DNA of 64,000 nt, taken from NCBI RefSeq assembly GCF_913777625.1, contig NZ_CAJYTI010000010.1, positions 62,001-126,000 on the forward strand. Direction: 5' to 3'. Below, piece after piece: positions 1 to 7,636 of this stretch (position 1 is the first letter of the stretch; each line of letters opens with the position of its first letter). The notes below the pieces were generated by a model. It saw nothing but the letters and a program-made list of their open reading frames with translations, was not told the origin of the DNA and did not search any database. The position numbers and the translations under genes were made by a program. The stretch is from an uncultured Sphingomonas sp. GTDB lineage: Bacteria > Pseudomonadota > Alphaproteobacteria > Sphingomonadales > Sphingomonadaceae.

Positions 1-501
1 AAGGCGGTCAAGGCGCAGACCAAGCGCTGGGGCTGGGTGAAGAAGGGCGCGCCGATCGTGATCGAGGTCGGCGGGCGCGACGTCGCCGGCGGCAACGTCT
101 CGGTGATCCAGCGTGACAAGCTCTACCGCGAGGACGGCAAGCTCAATGCGCAGATCCTGCCGCGCGCGGACTTCGTTGCGGAAGCCGCGGCGATCCTCGA
201 GAGCATCCAGCAGAACCTGTATCTCGACGCGCGCGAGCGGCTGGACAGCAACATCCGCCGCGACGTGACCGACTTCGACGCACTGGCCGCGATGTTCGCG
301 GATACGGTCAAGTTCCCCGGCTGGGCCGAGGTCAGCTGGGCCAAGCCGACCGGCGCCGAGCTGGACGCGGTGGTCGAGCGGCTCAAGGCGCTCAAGCTCA
401 CCTTCCGCAACGTGCCCGGCGGCGCGGCACCGGCGGAGGGCAGCTGCCTGTTCACCGGCAAGCCGGCGGTCGAGCGCATCCTGGTCGCCCGGGCCTATTG
501 A
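1..501 (+). CDS. proS: Proline--tRNA ligase, C-terminal part (5' truncated)
   Basis: The window opens inside this gene; 166 residues and a TGA stop remain. The visible part is the anticodon-binding domain followed by the alphaproteobacterial-type C-terminal region. It shows the G-x-P-I-V-I-E-V-G-G-R-D segment near the start and the ending C-L-F-T-G-K-P-A-V-E-R-I-L-V-A-R-A-Y, which I recognise as typical of this ProRS type. The full enzyme charges tRNA-Pro in the cytoplasm. The catalytic domain lies outside the window, so its integrity cannot be judged. A paired palindrome follows directly after the stop. Identification rests on remembered family sequence, not on a search. Confidence 0.85.
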   Translation, partial: KAVKAQTKRWGWVKKGAPIVIEVGGRDVAGGNVSVIQRDKLYREDGKLNAQILPRADFVAEAAAILESIQQNLYLDARERLDSNIRRDVTDFDALAAMFADTVKFPGWAEVSWAKPTGAELDAVVERLKALKLTFRNVPGGAAPAEGSCLFTGKPAVERILVARAY

Positions 502-506
502 GCTTC

Positions 507-644
507 GATCCTCCCCGGAACGGGGAGGGGGACCGCCGCCGGAGGCGGTGGTGGAGGGGGAGCGCAGCAGGCGAGTCCGGTGTGGATGCCCCCCTCCACC
601 ATTCGCTTGCGCGAATGGTCCCCCTCCCCGTGCCGGGGAGGATC
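507..644. repeat. REPIN-like paired palindrome, family A, copy 1
   Basis: Two inverted half-elements. Each begins GATCCTCCCCGG, folds into a CTCCCC/GGGGAG hairpin, continues GGGGGACC, carries a second variable hairpin (around 533-548 and 603-616) and ends with a GGTGGAGGGGG-like block. The outer arms at 507-534 and about 617-644 differ by one base. Copies of the same architecture but different variable stems lie at 25579-25703 and 53240-53365. The layout (two REPs facing each other) is that of REPINs; no RAYT transposase is visible in the window. Confidence 0.8.
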
Positions 645-704
645 TTTATTGACCGCGCCGCTGCCACCTGCGACCAGCCTGCTCCCGACAGGGAGGGCAG
701 GCGC

Positions 705-1988
705 ATGCGGGTGGTACTGGCGACGCTGGGAACGCTGGGGGACGTGCACCCCTTCATCGCGCTGGCCCTCGGCCTCAAGGCGCGCGGGCATGTGCCCGTG
801 TTCGCCGGCGCGGAGTCGGTGCGGTCGATCGCCGAGCGGCACGGCATCGAATTCCACCCCATCCGCCCCGACGGGCCGCAGCTGATCGCCGATACCGGGA
901 TGGACGAGGGGGCGATGGCGCGCGCCATCGCCGAGGACTTCGACTTCATCGTCAACCGCGTGCTGGTGCCCTATGCCGCAGTGACGCTGGCGGACCTGAA
1001 GCCGGTGGTGGCGGGGGCGGATCTGGTGATTGCCAGCAGCTTCTCGATCCACGCCCGGATCGCGGCGCAGGCAGCCGGCGTCCGGCTGGCGACCGCGCTG
1101 CTCCAGCCGATCACGCTGCTTTCCGCCGAAGATCCGCCGGTGCTGCCCCGCGGCGAAACCGTGCTGGTGACGCTGCGCCGATGGTTCGGGCCGGGGGCCG
1201 TGCGTCCGCTGCTGCGCCTTGCCGAGCGGCGCTTCGCCAAGGGACTGAAGCCGTTCGCCCAGCTGCGGGCCGAGGCCGGTGCGCCGCCCTTTGCCGGCAA
1301 CGAGATGCTCGCCGGGCCGCTGGCGGTGGAACGGGCGGTCGGGCTGTGGTCGCCCGCCTTCGCGCCTGCGCCTGGCGATGCGCCCGCCAGCTTCTGCCAG
1401 ACCGGCTTCGTCTTCTACGATGGCGGGTTCGCCGGGCAGGGGCTCTCGCCGGCGCTGGAGGCGTTTCTCGACGCGGGGCCGCCGCCGCTCGTCTTCACGC
1501 TGGGCAGCATGGCGGTCTATGCCGAAGACGGCTTCTATGCGGCGAGCGCGGAGGTCGCGCGGCGGCTGGGCCGGCGGGCGGTGCTGCTGGTCGGTGACGA
1601 CATGGTCGGGCAGTTTCGCAGCGTCGATGCCGAGGACGTGATCGTCGTCGGCTATGCGCCGCATTCCCAGCTCTTCCCGCGCGCAGCGGCGGTGATCGGC
1701 CATGGCGGCATCGGTACGACCGCGCAGGCGATCCGCGCGGGGGTGCCGCAACTCGTCTGCGCGATCTTCGGCGACCAGTTCGACAATGGCGCGCGGATCG
1801 CGCGGGCGGGGCTGGGCGCGGTGCTGCCCAAGCGCCGCTACACCGTGGACCGCGCCGCCGCCGCGATCGACGCGCTGCTGAAGGACGATGCGATTGCCGC
1901 CCACGCCCGGCGGGCGGCGATCGCGCTCGCGGCGGAGGACGGTGTCGGCGCGGCGCTCGATGCACTGGGGCTCGCGACCGTCGCGTAA
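705..1988 (+). CDS. MGT-type (GT1) glycosyltransferase
   Basis: 427 residues. The reading frame is open upstream to 498, but that stretch is the palindromic repeat. The ATG at 705 has a GGGAGGG ribosome-binding site just upstream and begins the canonical N-terminal fold M-R-V-V-L-A-T-x-G-T-x-G-D-V-x-P. The C-terminal half has the nucleotide-sugar site H-G-G-I-G-T-T followed by A-G-V-P-Q-L-V and D-Q-F-D-N-G-A. These are marks of the UGT/macrolide glycosyltransferase-like family that moves sugar from an NDP donor to a small lipophilic acceptor. No signal peptide is seen, so it is probably cytosolic. Nothing nearby (proS before, bpt after) indicates the acceptor; sterols, hopanoids, carotenoids or antibiotics are all open. 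Confidence 0.8.
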   Translation: MRVVLATLGTLGDVHPFIALALGLKARGHVPVFAGAESVRSIAERHGIEFHPIRPDGPQLIADTGMDEGAMARAIAEDFDFIVNRVLVPYAAVTLADLKPVVAGADLVIASSFSIHARIAAQAAGVRLATALLQPITLLSAEDPPVLPRGETVLVTLRRWFGPGAVRPLLRLAERRFAKGLKPFAQLRAEAGAPPFAGNEMLAGPLAVERAVGLWSPAFAPAPGDAPASFCQTGFVFYDGGFAGQGLSPALEAFLDAGPPPLVFTLGSMAVYAEDGFYAASAEVARRLGRRAVLLVGDDMVGQFRSVDAEDVIVVGYAPHSQLFPRAAAVIGHGGIGTTAQAIRAGVPQLVCAIFGDQFDNGARIARAGLGAVLPKRRYTVDRAAAAIDALLKDDAIAAHARRAAIALAAEDGVGAALDALGLATVA

Positions 1989-2242
1989 GTCCGGGGCGCT
2001 GCGACTCGGGTGCCCCTGCGCGGGCCAGGCCGCTCCGTCCCGCCGGCGATTCGCCCCGCCAAGCACAATGGATGGTTAGCGGGGCAAACGATTCGTCCCG
2101 TTCCGCGCCACGCGGGAAAGCTGTGGGGGCGGGAATGATCCTGATTGATAGTAAACCCGCTTTTCATCATTGGCATCCCATCCCATAGTCTCCCAAGAGG
2201 GGCTGGTCGGGACGGCCCGATCGAGAAGAGGACGGCTGAGCG

Positions 2243-3025
2243 GTGACCGCATTATCTCGTTTTCCGCGTTTCTTCGTTACCAGTCCGTCGCCGTGCCCGT
2301 ATCTTCCCGGTCGCCAGGAACGGAAGATCTTCACCGAACTCTCCGGCCAGCATGCCGGCGAACTCAACGACGCGCTGAGCCGCATCGGCTTTCGCCGCAG
2401 CCAGTCGGTCGCGTACCGGCCGAGCTGCGCGGGCTGCACCGCCTGCGTGTCCGTCCGGGTGGTGACCGAAGGCTTCCAGCCCAACGCCACCCAGCGCAAG
2501 CTGCTCAAGCGGTACGGCGACCTCGAGGTCACCGCCTGCAAGCCTTGGGCGACCGGCGAGCAGTACGACCTGCTCAAGCGCTATCTCGATTCGCGCCACC
2601 CCGGCGGCGGCATGGCGGCGATGGACGAGAGCGACTATGCCGACATGGTCGAGCAGTCGCCGGTCAGTTCCTATGTCGTCGAATATCGCGAGCCGTCGGT
2701 GAACGGCGAGCGCGGCCGTCTGGTCGGTGCGTGCATCACCGATCAGCAGGGCGACGGGCTGTCGATGATCTACAGCTATTTCGTCACCGACGACGAGGCG
2801 CGGCCGGGGATGGGCAATTTCATCATCCTCGATCACATCCTGCGCGCCCGCGCGGCGGGGCTGCCCTATGTCTATCTCGGCTACTGGGTGAAGGGCAGCG
2901 CGCGGATGGCGTACAAGACCCGCTACCGCCCGATCGAGGTGCTGGGCCCCAGCGGCTGGGCGCTGCTCGAGGACGAGGATCTGGTCGGCGCGATGCCGAG
3001 CGCGGTGGCCGCGGCCTTCGCCTGA
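2243..3025 (+). CDS. bpt: Aspartate/glutamate leucyltransferase (Bpt)
   Basis: 260 residues, GTG start. The N-terminal region has the family opening [17 protein letters not shown] and then R-P-S-C-A-G-C-x-A-C, the cysteine motif of arginyl/leucyl-tRNA-protein transferases. The C-terminal acyltransferase part contains [17 protein letters not shown]. The enzyme transfers leucine from leucyl-tRNA to proteins with N-terminal Asp or Glu, marking them for ClpS/ClpAP degradation. The start is set by alignment to the family; an in-frame ATG is not available nearby. The 254-bp gap before it holds no gene that I can support. Confidence 0.92.
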   Translation: MTALSRFPRFFVTSPSPCPYLPGRQERKIFTELSGQHAGELNDALSRIGFRRSQSVAYRPSCAGCTACVSVRVVTEGFQPNATQRKLLKRYGDLEVTACKPWATGEQYDLLKRYLDSRHPGGGMAAMDESDYADMVEQSPVSSYVVEYREPSVNGERGRLVGACITDQQGDGLSMIYSYFVTDDEARPGMGNFIILDHILRARAAGLPYVYLGYWVKGSARMAYKTRYRPIEVLGPSGWALLEDEDLVGAMPSAVAAAFA

Positions 3026-3120
3026 CCGGCCGCGCTCGCGCTGCGGACAGGAACGCGCCTACCCGTCGAAAGACAGGGCGATTGCCGGTGAGGCCAAAGG
3101 CCAGCGGCGACTAGAAAAGC

Positions 3121-3223
3121 CATCGTCATTCCTGCGAAGGCGGGAATCCATTGCCTGGTGCGCTGGGGAAAGGAACCTCGGCACCGGCGTCAATGGATCT
3201 CCGCCTCCGCGGGGATGACGATG
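3121..3223. repeat. Paired palindrome, family B, copy 1
   Basis: Two 33-base inverted arms at 3121-3153 and 3191-3223. Each arm reads from CATCGTCATT/C through CGCGGAGG- or GCGAAGG-like cores to ATCCATTG, and itself contains a short internal palindrome. A second copy is at 41405-41504. It sits between convergent bpt and bfr, where it could also act as a transcription-ending structure. Confidence 0.8.
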
Positions 3224-3266
3224 GTTTTGGCGCGGATGGGATGGGGCGGCGGGAAGCCGCGTGCCC

Positions 3267-3749
3267 TTACTCGGCTTCCGACGGCTTGCTGTTGAGCTGG
3301 ATATAGTTTTCCAGCCCCATCCGCTCGATCATGTCGAACTGGCGCTCCAGCGTGTCGACATGCTCTTCCTCGCTCTCGAGGATTTTCAGGAACAGGTCGC
3401 GGCTGACGAAGTCACGGACGGTTTCGCAATGCTGGATCGCGTCGCGCAGCACGGCGATCGCCTCGACTTCCAGCGCGAGGTCGGCGCGGAGCAGCTCTTC
3501 CACCGTCTCGCCGATGCGCAGGCGGCCGAGCAGCTGGAAATTGGGCAGGCCGTCGAGGAACAGGATGCGCTCCGACACCCAGTCGGCGTGCTTCATCTCG
3601 TCGATCGATTCGTGGCGCTCGAAATCGGCGAGCTTCTGCACGCCCCAGTGATCGAGCATGCGATAGTGCAGCCAATACTGGTTGATCGCGGTCAGCTCGT
3701 TCTTGAGGACCTCGTTGAGATAGTCGAGGACCTTGGCGTCGCCCTTCAT
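3267..3749 (-). CDS. bfr: Bacterioferritin
   Basis: 160 residues, the usual family length. All six diiron ferroxidase ligands fall at the positions known from E. coli Bfr: E18, E51, H54, E94, E127 and H130. The haem-binding methionine M52 is also present. The product assembles into a 24-mer cage that oxidises Fe(II) and stores Fe(III) in the cytoplasm. The ferredoxin gene bfd is immediately upstream on the same strand (70 bp gap), so the pair probably forms one iron-responsive unit for storing and releasing iron. Confidence 0.96.
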   Translation of the reverse strand: MKGDAKVLDYLNEVLKNELTAINQYWLHYRMLDHWGVQKLADFERHESIDEMKHADWVSERILFLDGLPNFQLLGRLRIGETVEELLRADLALEVEAIAVLRDAIQHCETVRDFVSRDLFLKILESEEEHVDTLERQFDMIERMGLENYIQLNSKPSEAE

Positions 3750-3819
3750 GTAATCATCCCTTGTCGTTCGGCGGCCAGTCTAGCCGCGAAACGACCGGGA
3801 CGAAACCAGAGATGTGCCG

Positions 3820-3990
3820 TCAAGCGGCGGCGCGTTCCTCGGCGATGATCGCGCGGGCGAAGGGCACGCACTGGCCGCACTTGGCCTGGCAGCCGAGCGC
3901 GCGATAGGCCTGGCATGCGCTCTGTGCGCCCTGCCGCGCCACTTCCCGTACGTCCCGTTCCCGCAAGGCATTGCACACGCACACGACCAT
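3820..3990 (-). CDS. bfd: Bacterioferritin-associated ferredoxin
   Basis: 56 residues. The frame is open up to 4023, but the ATG at 3990 gives the normal Bfd N-terminus (M-V-V-C-V-C-N) with GAGGGA upstream. The four [2Fe-2S] ligands are C4, C6, C38 and C41, in the exact CxC...CxxC spacing of Bfd. The protein docks on bacterioferritin and passes electrons to reduce and mobilise stored iron. It is transcribed ahead of bfr on the same strand. A Fur-type palindrome lies about 45-70 bp upstream. Confidence 0.94.
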   Translation of the reverse strand: MVVCVCNALRERDVREVARQGAQSACQAYRALGCQAKCGQCVPFARAIIAEERAAA

Positions 3991-4023
3991 CGGAAAATCC
4001 CTCGGCTCTCGATGCGGATACAC

Positions 4024-5280
4024 CTAGTGCGAGTGCGAGCGATTCGCAAGGCTATTGCGAATGGGTTGCAATCTACCACGCGCCAGGCTTCGCCACAGCC
4101 ATTCGAGCGGCCCGTAGCGAAACTGCGCCAGCCAGGGAGCCGACCAGAGCAGCAGCAGCGCCCAGACGCCGACCACCACCGGATAGAGCTGCCAGCGCGA
4201 GAGGTGGCCGAACCAGCCGAGGCCGGCGCCGTCGAACAGCAGCACGCAGACCAGGCTGGTCGCCAGATAGTTGGAAAAGGCCATGCGCCCCGCGGCGGCG
4301 AGGCGGGTGGTCAGCCAGCCACCCGGCCGCGCGAGCAGCAGGATCAGGCAGGCCCAGCCAAGGATCATCGCCGGCCGCACCAGCCCGGTCAGCGCGACAC
4401 CGGCCAGCAGTACCGAGAACAGGCTGAACCCCGCGGCGATCTGATACCAGGCGAGCAGGGCATAGACGGGCAGGGTGACCGCCCAGCTGCGCAGCCACCA
4501 GCGCCGCAGCGTCGCGCGGGGCCAGCGCCCGGCGAGCAGCCCGCTGCGCAGCGCCGCCATGCCGAACAGGAAATAGCCCAGCGTTTCCCAGCCATAGAGC
4601 GTCAGCATCGCAAACGGGCTGAAGGCATAGGCGCCGACGCGCTGCGCGACGATGCTCGCATAGTCGCCGCGCCGCACCGCCAGCTCCTCGGCGATGCGGG
4701 CGGCAGGCGGCGTGCCGAACGCGTCGACCAGGGCGGTATATTCCCCCTGCACCGGCATGGGCGCGAGCGACATCCGCCAGGCATCGTGCGCCAGCATGCC
4801 GAACAGCGCGGTGGTCGCCAGCACCAGCACCGCGCCGAGGCTGACCAGCCGCGACACCGGCAGCGTGCGCAACGGGTAGGCGATCATGCCGACCAGCGCA
4901 TAATGGGCGAGGATATCGCCATGCCAGAGCAGCCAGAGATGGGCGATTCCGAATGCGAACAGCCAGCCCATCCGGGCATAATGCGCGCGGGCCGGATCCC
5001 GCCCGGCGGCTTCGGCCGCATCGGTGACGATCAGCAGCGAGGCGCCGAACAGGAAGGAGAACAGCCCGCGCATCCGCCCGTCGAAGAACAGGAAGTTGAC
5101 CAGCCAGGCGGCCAGGTCCGCGCCGTGCCAGCCGCCATAGGCGCGCGGGTTGAAATAGGCGGCCTCCGGCATGGCGAAGCCGACGATGTTGAGCAGCAGG
5201 ATGCCGAGCAGCGCGGTGCCGCGGACGAGATCGAGCGAGAGCAGGCGGGGGGGATCGGGAACCGGAATGGGGCTATGCAC
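4024..5280 (-). CDS. DUF418 family multi-pass membrane protein (YeiB-like)
   Basis: 418 residues with a GTG start. It opens with R-L-x-S-L-D-x-V-R-G-x-A-L-L-G-I-L-L-x-N, the conserved start of DUF418/YeiB proteins, and is followed by about ten hydrophobic segments. The C-terminal third contains A-A-A-G-R-M-A-F-S-N-Y-L-x-T-S, also typical. It is an inner-membrane protein of unknown biochemical role, distantly related to membrane acyltransferases. It begins 9 bp after the nitroreductase stop on the same strand and may be co-transcribed with it. Its 3' end carries the putative bfd operator. Confidence 0.85.
   Translation of the reverse strand: MHSPIPVPDPPRLLSLDLVRGTALLGILLLNIVGFAMPEAAYFNPRAYGGWHGADLAAWLVNFLFFDGRMRGLFSFLFGASLLIVTDAAEAAGRDPARAHYARMGWLFAFGIAHLWLLWHGDILAHYALVGMIAYPLRTLPVSRLVSLGAVLVLATTALFGMLAHDAWRMSLAPMPVQGEYTALVDAFGTPPAARIAEELAVRRGDYASIVAQRVGAYAFSPFAMLTLYGWETLGYFLFGMAALRSGLLAGRWPRATLRRWWLRSWAVTLPVYALLAWYQIAAGFSLFSVLLAGVALTGLVRPAMILGWACLILLLARPGGWLTTRLAAAGRMAFSNYLATSLVCVLLFDGAGLGWFGHLSRWQLYPVVVGVWALLLLWSAPWLAQFRYGPLEWLWRSLARGRLQPIRNSLANRSHSH
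4034..4062 (-). promoter_or_regulatory. Candidate Fur/iron-responsive operator for bfd-bfr
   Basis: Two overlapping symmetrical elements precede bfd: TGCGAGC-G-ATTCGCA at 4034-4048, a 7-1-7 arrangement matching the Fur 15-mer at its key T-G/A-A-T positions, and a perfect 8-bp inverted repeat ATTCGCAA-GGCTA-TTGCGAAT at 4042-4062. They overlap the last codons of the DUF418 gene. Function is inferred from position and symmetry only. Confidence 0.45.
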
Positions 5281-5289
5281 CCGCCGCGC

Positions 5290-5955
5290 TTAGAGCCAGC
5301 TGGCGATCTTATCGAGCGGTTTGCGTTCCAGCGCGGCGGCCGGCACGGTGGCGTCCTCGGCGGGGTGGCCGACGATGATCAGCATGATCGGCTTCTCATG
5401 CTCGGGCCGGCGGCAGAGCCGGTTGAGGAAGCGCGCCGGCAAGGCGGTGTGTACCAGCGTGGCAAGGCCCGCCAGGTGCAGCGACGTCAGCAACAGCCCG
5501 CAGGCGATGCTCACGCTTTCGGTGACGTGCGGGTTGGGGAAGCGGTCGGTCTCGCTGGCGCGGGTCTTGCCAAAGGCGACGATGACCCACGGCGCGGTCT
5601 CGAGATAGGGCTTGTCGGCGCGCGCTCCGAGATCGTTCAGCAGACCTTGCCATTCGCTCCCGCCGATCCCGCCGTAGAAATGGCGCTCCTCCTCCTCCAC
5701 GGCAACGCGGAGCGCGGTCTTGGTGCCCGGCGACGACAGCACCGCGAAGTGCCAGGGCTGGCGGTTGGCGCCGCTCGGCGCCGCGCCGGCAGCGGCGATC
5801 GCCGCCTCGATCACCGCGCGCGGCACCGGCTCCGCGGAGAAGCTGCGGCAGCTGTGCCGCGTGGCCATCTGCGCCTCGAACGCCCGAGCACGGGCGATCC
5901 GCTCGGGGTCGGGCAACTCGGTTTCGGAGGTCCAGGGCCGCATCATTGGTTTCAT
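5290..5955 (-). CDS. Nitroreductase family oxidoreductase
   Basis: About 221 residues from the ATG at 5955; a GTG at 5979 in the same frame is an alternative, and neither has a convincing ribosome-binding site. The FMN-binding start R-H-S-C-R-S-F is followed by the family core A-A-G-A-A-P-S-G-A-N-R-Q-P-W-H-F and a C-terminal M-L-I-I-V-G-H-P-A. The S-G-A-N-x-Q-P-W signature places it with the iodotyrosine-deiodinase/BluB-like branch rather than NfsB. It uses FMN and NAD(P)H to reduce a small substrate that cannot be told from sequence. Confidence 0.85.
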   Translation of the reverse strand: MKPMMRPWTSETELPDPERIARARAFEAQMATRHSCRSFSAEPVPRAVIEAAIAAAGAAPSGANRQPWHFAVLSSPGTKTALRVAVEEEERHFYGGIGGSEWQGLLNDLGARADKPYLETAPWVIVAFGKTRASETDRFPNPHVTESVSIACGLLLTSLHLAGLATLVHTALPARFLNRLCRRPEHEKPIMLIIVGHPAEDATVPAAALERKPLDKIASWL

Positions 5956-6024
5956 AGGAGGTTCCGCCGCCAACCTCACCGAAGACGGTAATTCTGTCCA
6001 TTCGGTTGTTGTGCGGATGCGACT

Positions 6025-6438
6025 TTATCCCGGACGCCGGGCCGCGACGGGCGCCGTCACCGGAGTCAGCCGCATGCCCGACCAACCGTCGAGCGCGCAG
6101 CGATCGCCCTGTGCCCAGCCGCCATTGGCGGCGAGGTCGGCGACGACGGCGCTGTTCAGGTCGCCCTCCGCCGGGGCATCGGGCCAGGACACCCAGCAAA
6201 AGCCGTTGGGCGCCAGCAGCGTGCGCAGCGCGCCCAATTCGCGTTCGAGATGATCCCGTCGGGATGCGAACAGGTGCGCTGCCTGCACCCCGTCAGTGGC
6301 GCAGCCCAGTTCCTCCAGCGCGGCGCGCTCGGGGGCGATGGCGGTGCGGATCGATGCCGGCATCGCGTGAAACCACACGCGCATGCCGGGCTTGAAGCCC
6401 AGCCGCGCCGCCATCTGGGTGCTAGAACGCTGTTCCAT
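6025..6438 (-). CDS. DUF3052-like small protein
   Basis: 137 residues. It has the family layout K-P-G-M-R-V near residue 17, a central segment with alternating charged helices, then F-C-W-V-S-W-P and a terminal W-S-G-M-R-L. These fit DUF3052 proteins, whose function is unknown. No signal peptide or membrane segment. A shortened relative appears to be encoded at 49431-49796. The gene stands alone between the nitroreductase and a sensor kinase. Confidence 0.6.
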   Translation of the reverse strand: MEQRSSTQMAARLGFKPGMRVWFHAMPASIRTAIAPERAALEELGCATDGVQAAHLFASRRDHLERELGALRTLLAPNGFCWVSWPDAPAEGDLNSAVVADLAANGGWAQGDRCALDGWSGMRLTPVTAPVAARRPG

Positions 6439-6505
6439 GGCCGCCCTCCGCTGTCATCAGAGTGTAGCCTATGCCGGACGGCGCCGCCAGCGGCCTTGAT
6501 CGCGA

Positions 6506-7528
6506 TCAGCCGGCGGCCGTATCGAGCGGAATGTTGCGCAGCGTCACCAGCGTGCCTGGCCTCGCCGCAGCGACGTGCAGCTCGGCGCCCATGCCCTGGG
6601 CCAGGTTGCGCGCGATCCGCAGGCCCAGGCTGTCGGCGCGGGCGACGTCGAACGAGTCCGGCACGCCGGCGCCATCGTCGCGGATCGTCAGCGACAGCTG
6701 CGCCCCCTCCGCGCAGACGGTGACGAGGATGGTGCCGGTCTCGCGGTCGGCGAAGCCGTGCTCGATCGCATTGGCGACCGCCTCGGCGACGATCAGCGCG
6801 AGCGGGATGGCGCGATCCGGCGGCAGCAGCAGCGCGCTATGCGCTTCCACGGCGTGGCGGATGCCCGGCCTGCCGGCGCTGGCCGCGAGGTCCTCGACCA
6901 GCGCGGTCACGAAGGCGTCGAGCGCCAGCGGCTCGCCCTTGCTGCCGTACAGGCGCCGCTGGATGCGGCCGATCAGCTGCAGCTTGGCGGCGGCGTCGCC
7001 GATCGCGCGCTGCGCCTCGCCGTCGGGCACCGTGCGGCGCTGGAGCGACAGCATCGCGCCGACCATCTGCAGGTTGTTCGAGACCCGGTGTTGCAACTCC
7101 ACGAACAAGGTCTCGGCATGCTCCGCCAGGCGCCGGCTCCGCTCCCGCTCGGCGGCGAGGCGGGCATTGGCCGCCTGCATCCAGTGGACGAGCAGGATGT
7201 CGACGGTCACCACGCCGGTGTAGAAGATCAGCGCCACCGCGGTGCTTCGCGTCAGCACGAAGGTTCGCGCAGGCGGGATGAAGAAATACCAGGCGAGGAT
7301 CCCGCACACCAGCCCGGCGACGATGCCGGGACCCCGGCCGAACAGGAAGGAGGCCAGGATCACCGCGGGGAAGAAGGTGAGATAGGGAAAGCCCGGCGGA
7401 AAGAGCGGGTCCAGCACGAGGCGCAGCCACCAGGCGATGCCGCAGAAGACGAGCGTGACGGCATAGGCCAGCGCGCGCCGTTCGGTGAGCACCGGCAGCC
7501 GTTCCCATGTGCGACCCGACGACGTCAT
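6506..7528 (-). CDS. Membrane sensor histidine kinase (DUF4118 + HisKA_2)
   Basis: 340 residues. Residues about 20-115 form four membrane helices with the G-F-P-Y-L-T-F-F-P-A-V-I-L-A motif of DUF4118 (the KdpD membrane domain). A short coiled linker follows. The phospho-acceptor is H147 within E-L-Q-H-R-V-S-N-N-L-Q, typical of the HisKA_2 family used in alphaproteobacterial stress and light signalling. A HATPase domain ends the protein (N-A-I-E-H-G-F-A and D-D-G-A-G-V-P). No response regulator is adjacent. Another kinase gene lies 108 bp upstream on the same strand. Confidence 0.85.
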   Translation of the reverse strand: MTSSGRTWERLPVLTERRALAYAVTLVFCGIAWWLRLVLDPLFPPGFPYLTFFPAVILASFLFGRGPGIVAGLVCGILAWYFFIPPARTFVLTRSTAVALIFYTGVVTVDILLVHWMQAANARLAAERERSRRLAEHAETLFVELQHRVSNNLQMVGAMLSLQRRTVPDGEAQRAIGDAAAKLQLIGRIQRRLYGSKGEPLALDAFVTALVEDLAASAGRPGIRHAVEAHSALLLPPDRAIPLALIVAEAVANAIEHGFADRETGTILVTVCAEGAQLSLTIRDDGAGVPDSFDVARADSLGLRIARNLAQGMGAELHVAAARPGTLVTLRNIPLDTAAG

Positions 7529-7636
7529 TGCTACCCGTGAATCCTGTGCGTCCTGCGCAGCGGCACGGTTCGATCATCGAAAGCGGCCGGGCAGGCCTCC
7601 TCATCGTTCAGAAACAATGCAGACGCAAGCGCGCCA

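Noticed and set aside
498..704. N-terminal extension of the glycosyltransferase
   Set aside because: The extension is encoded by the paired palindrome; the ATG at 705 has a ribosome-binding site and the family start.
3814..5991. Open frame of 725 codons on the + strand opposite the DUF418 and nitroreductase genes
   Set aside because: Its product is a low-complexity Arg/Gln/Ala/Gly mix with no family motif; it mirrors real minus-strand genes in GC-rich DNA.
6081..6199. Possible joining of the nitroreductase with an upstream reading frame on the minus strand
   Set aside because: The overlapping frame reads as arginine-rich shadow of the DUF3052-like gene.
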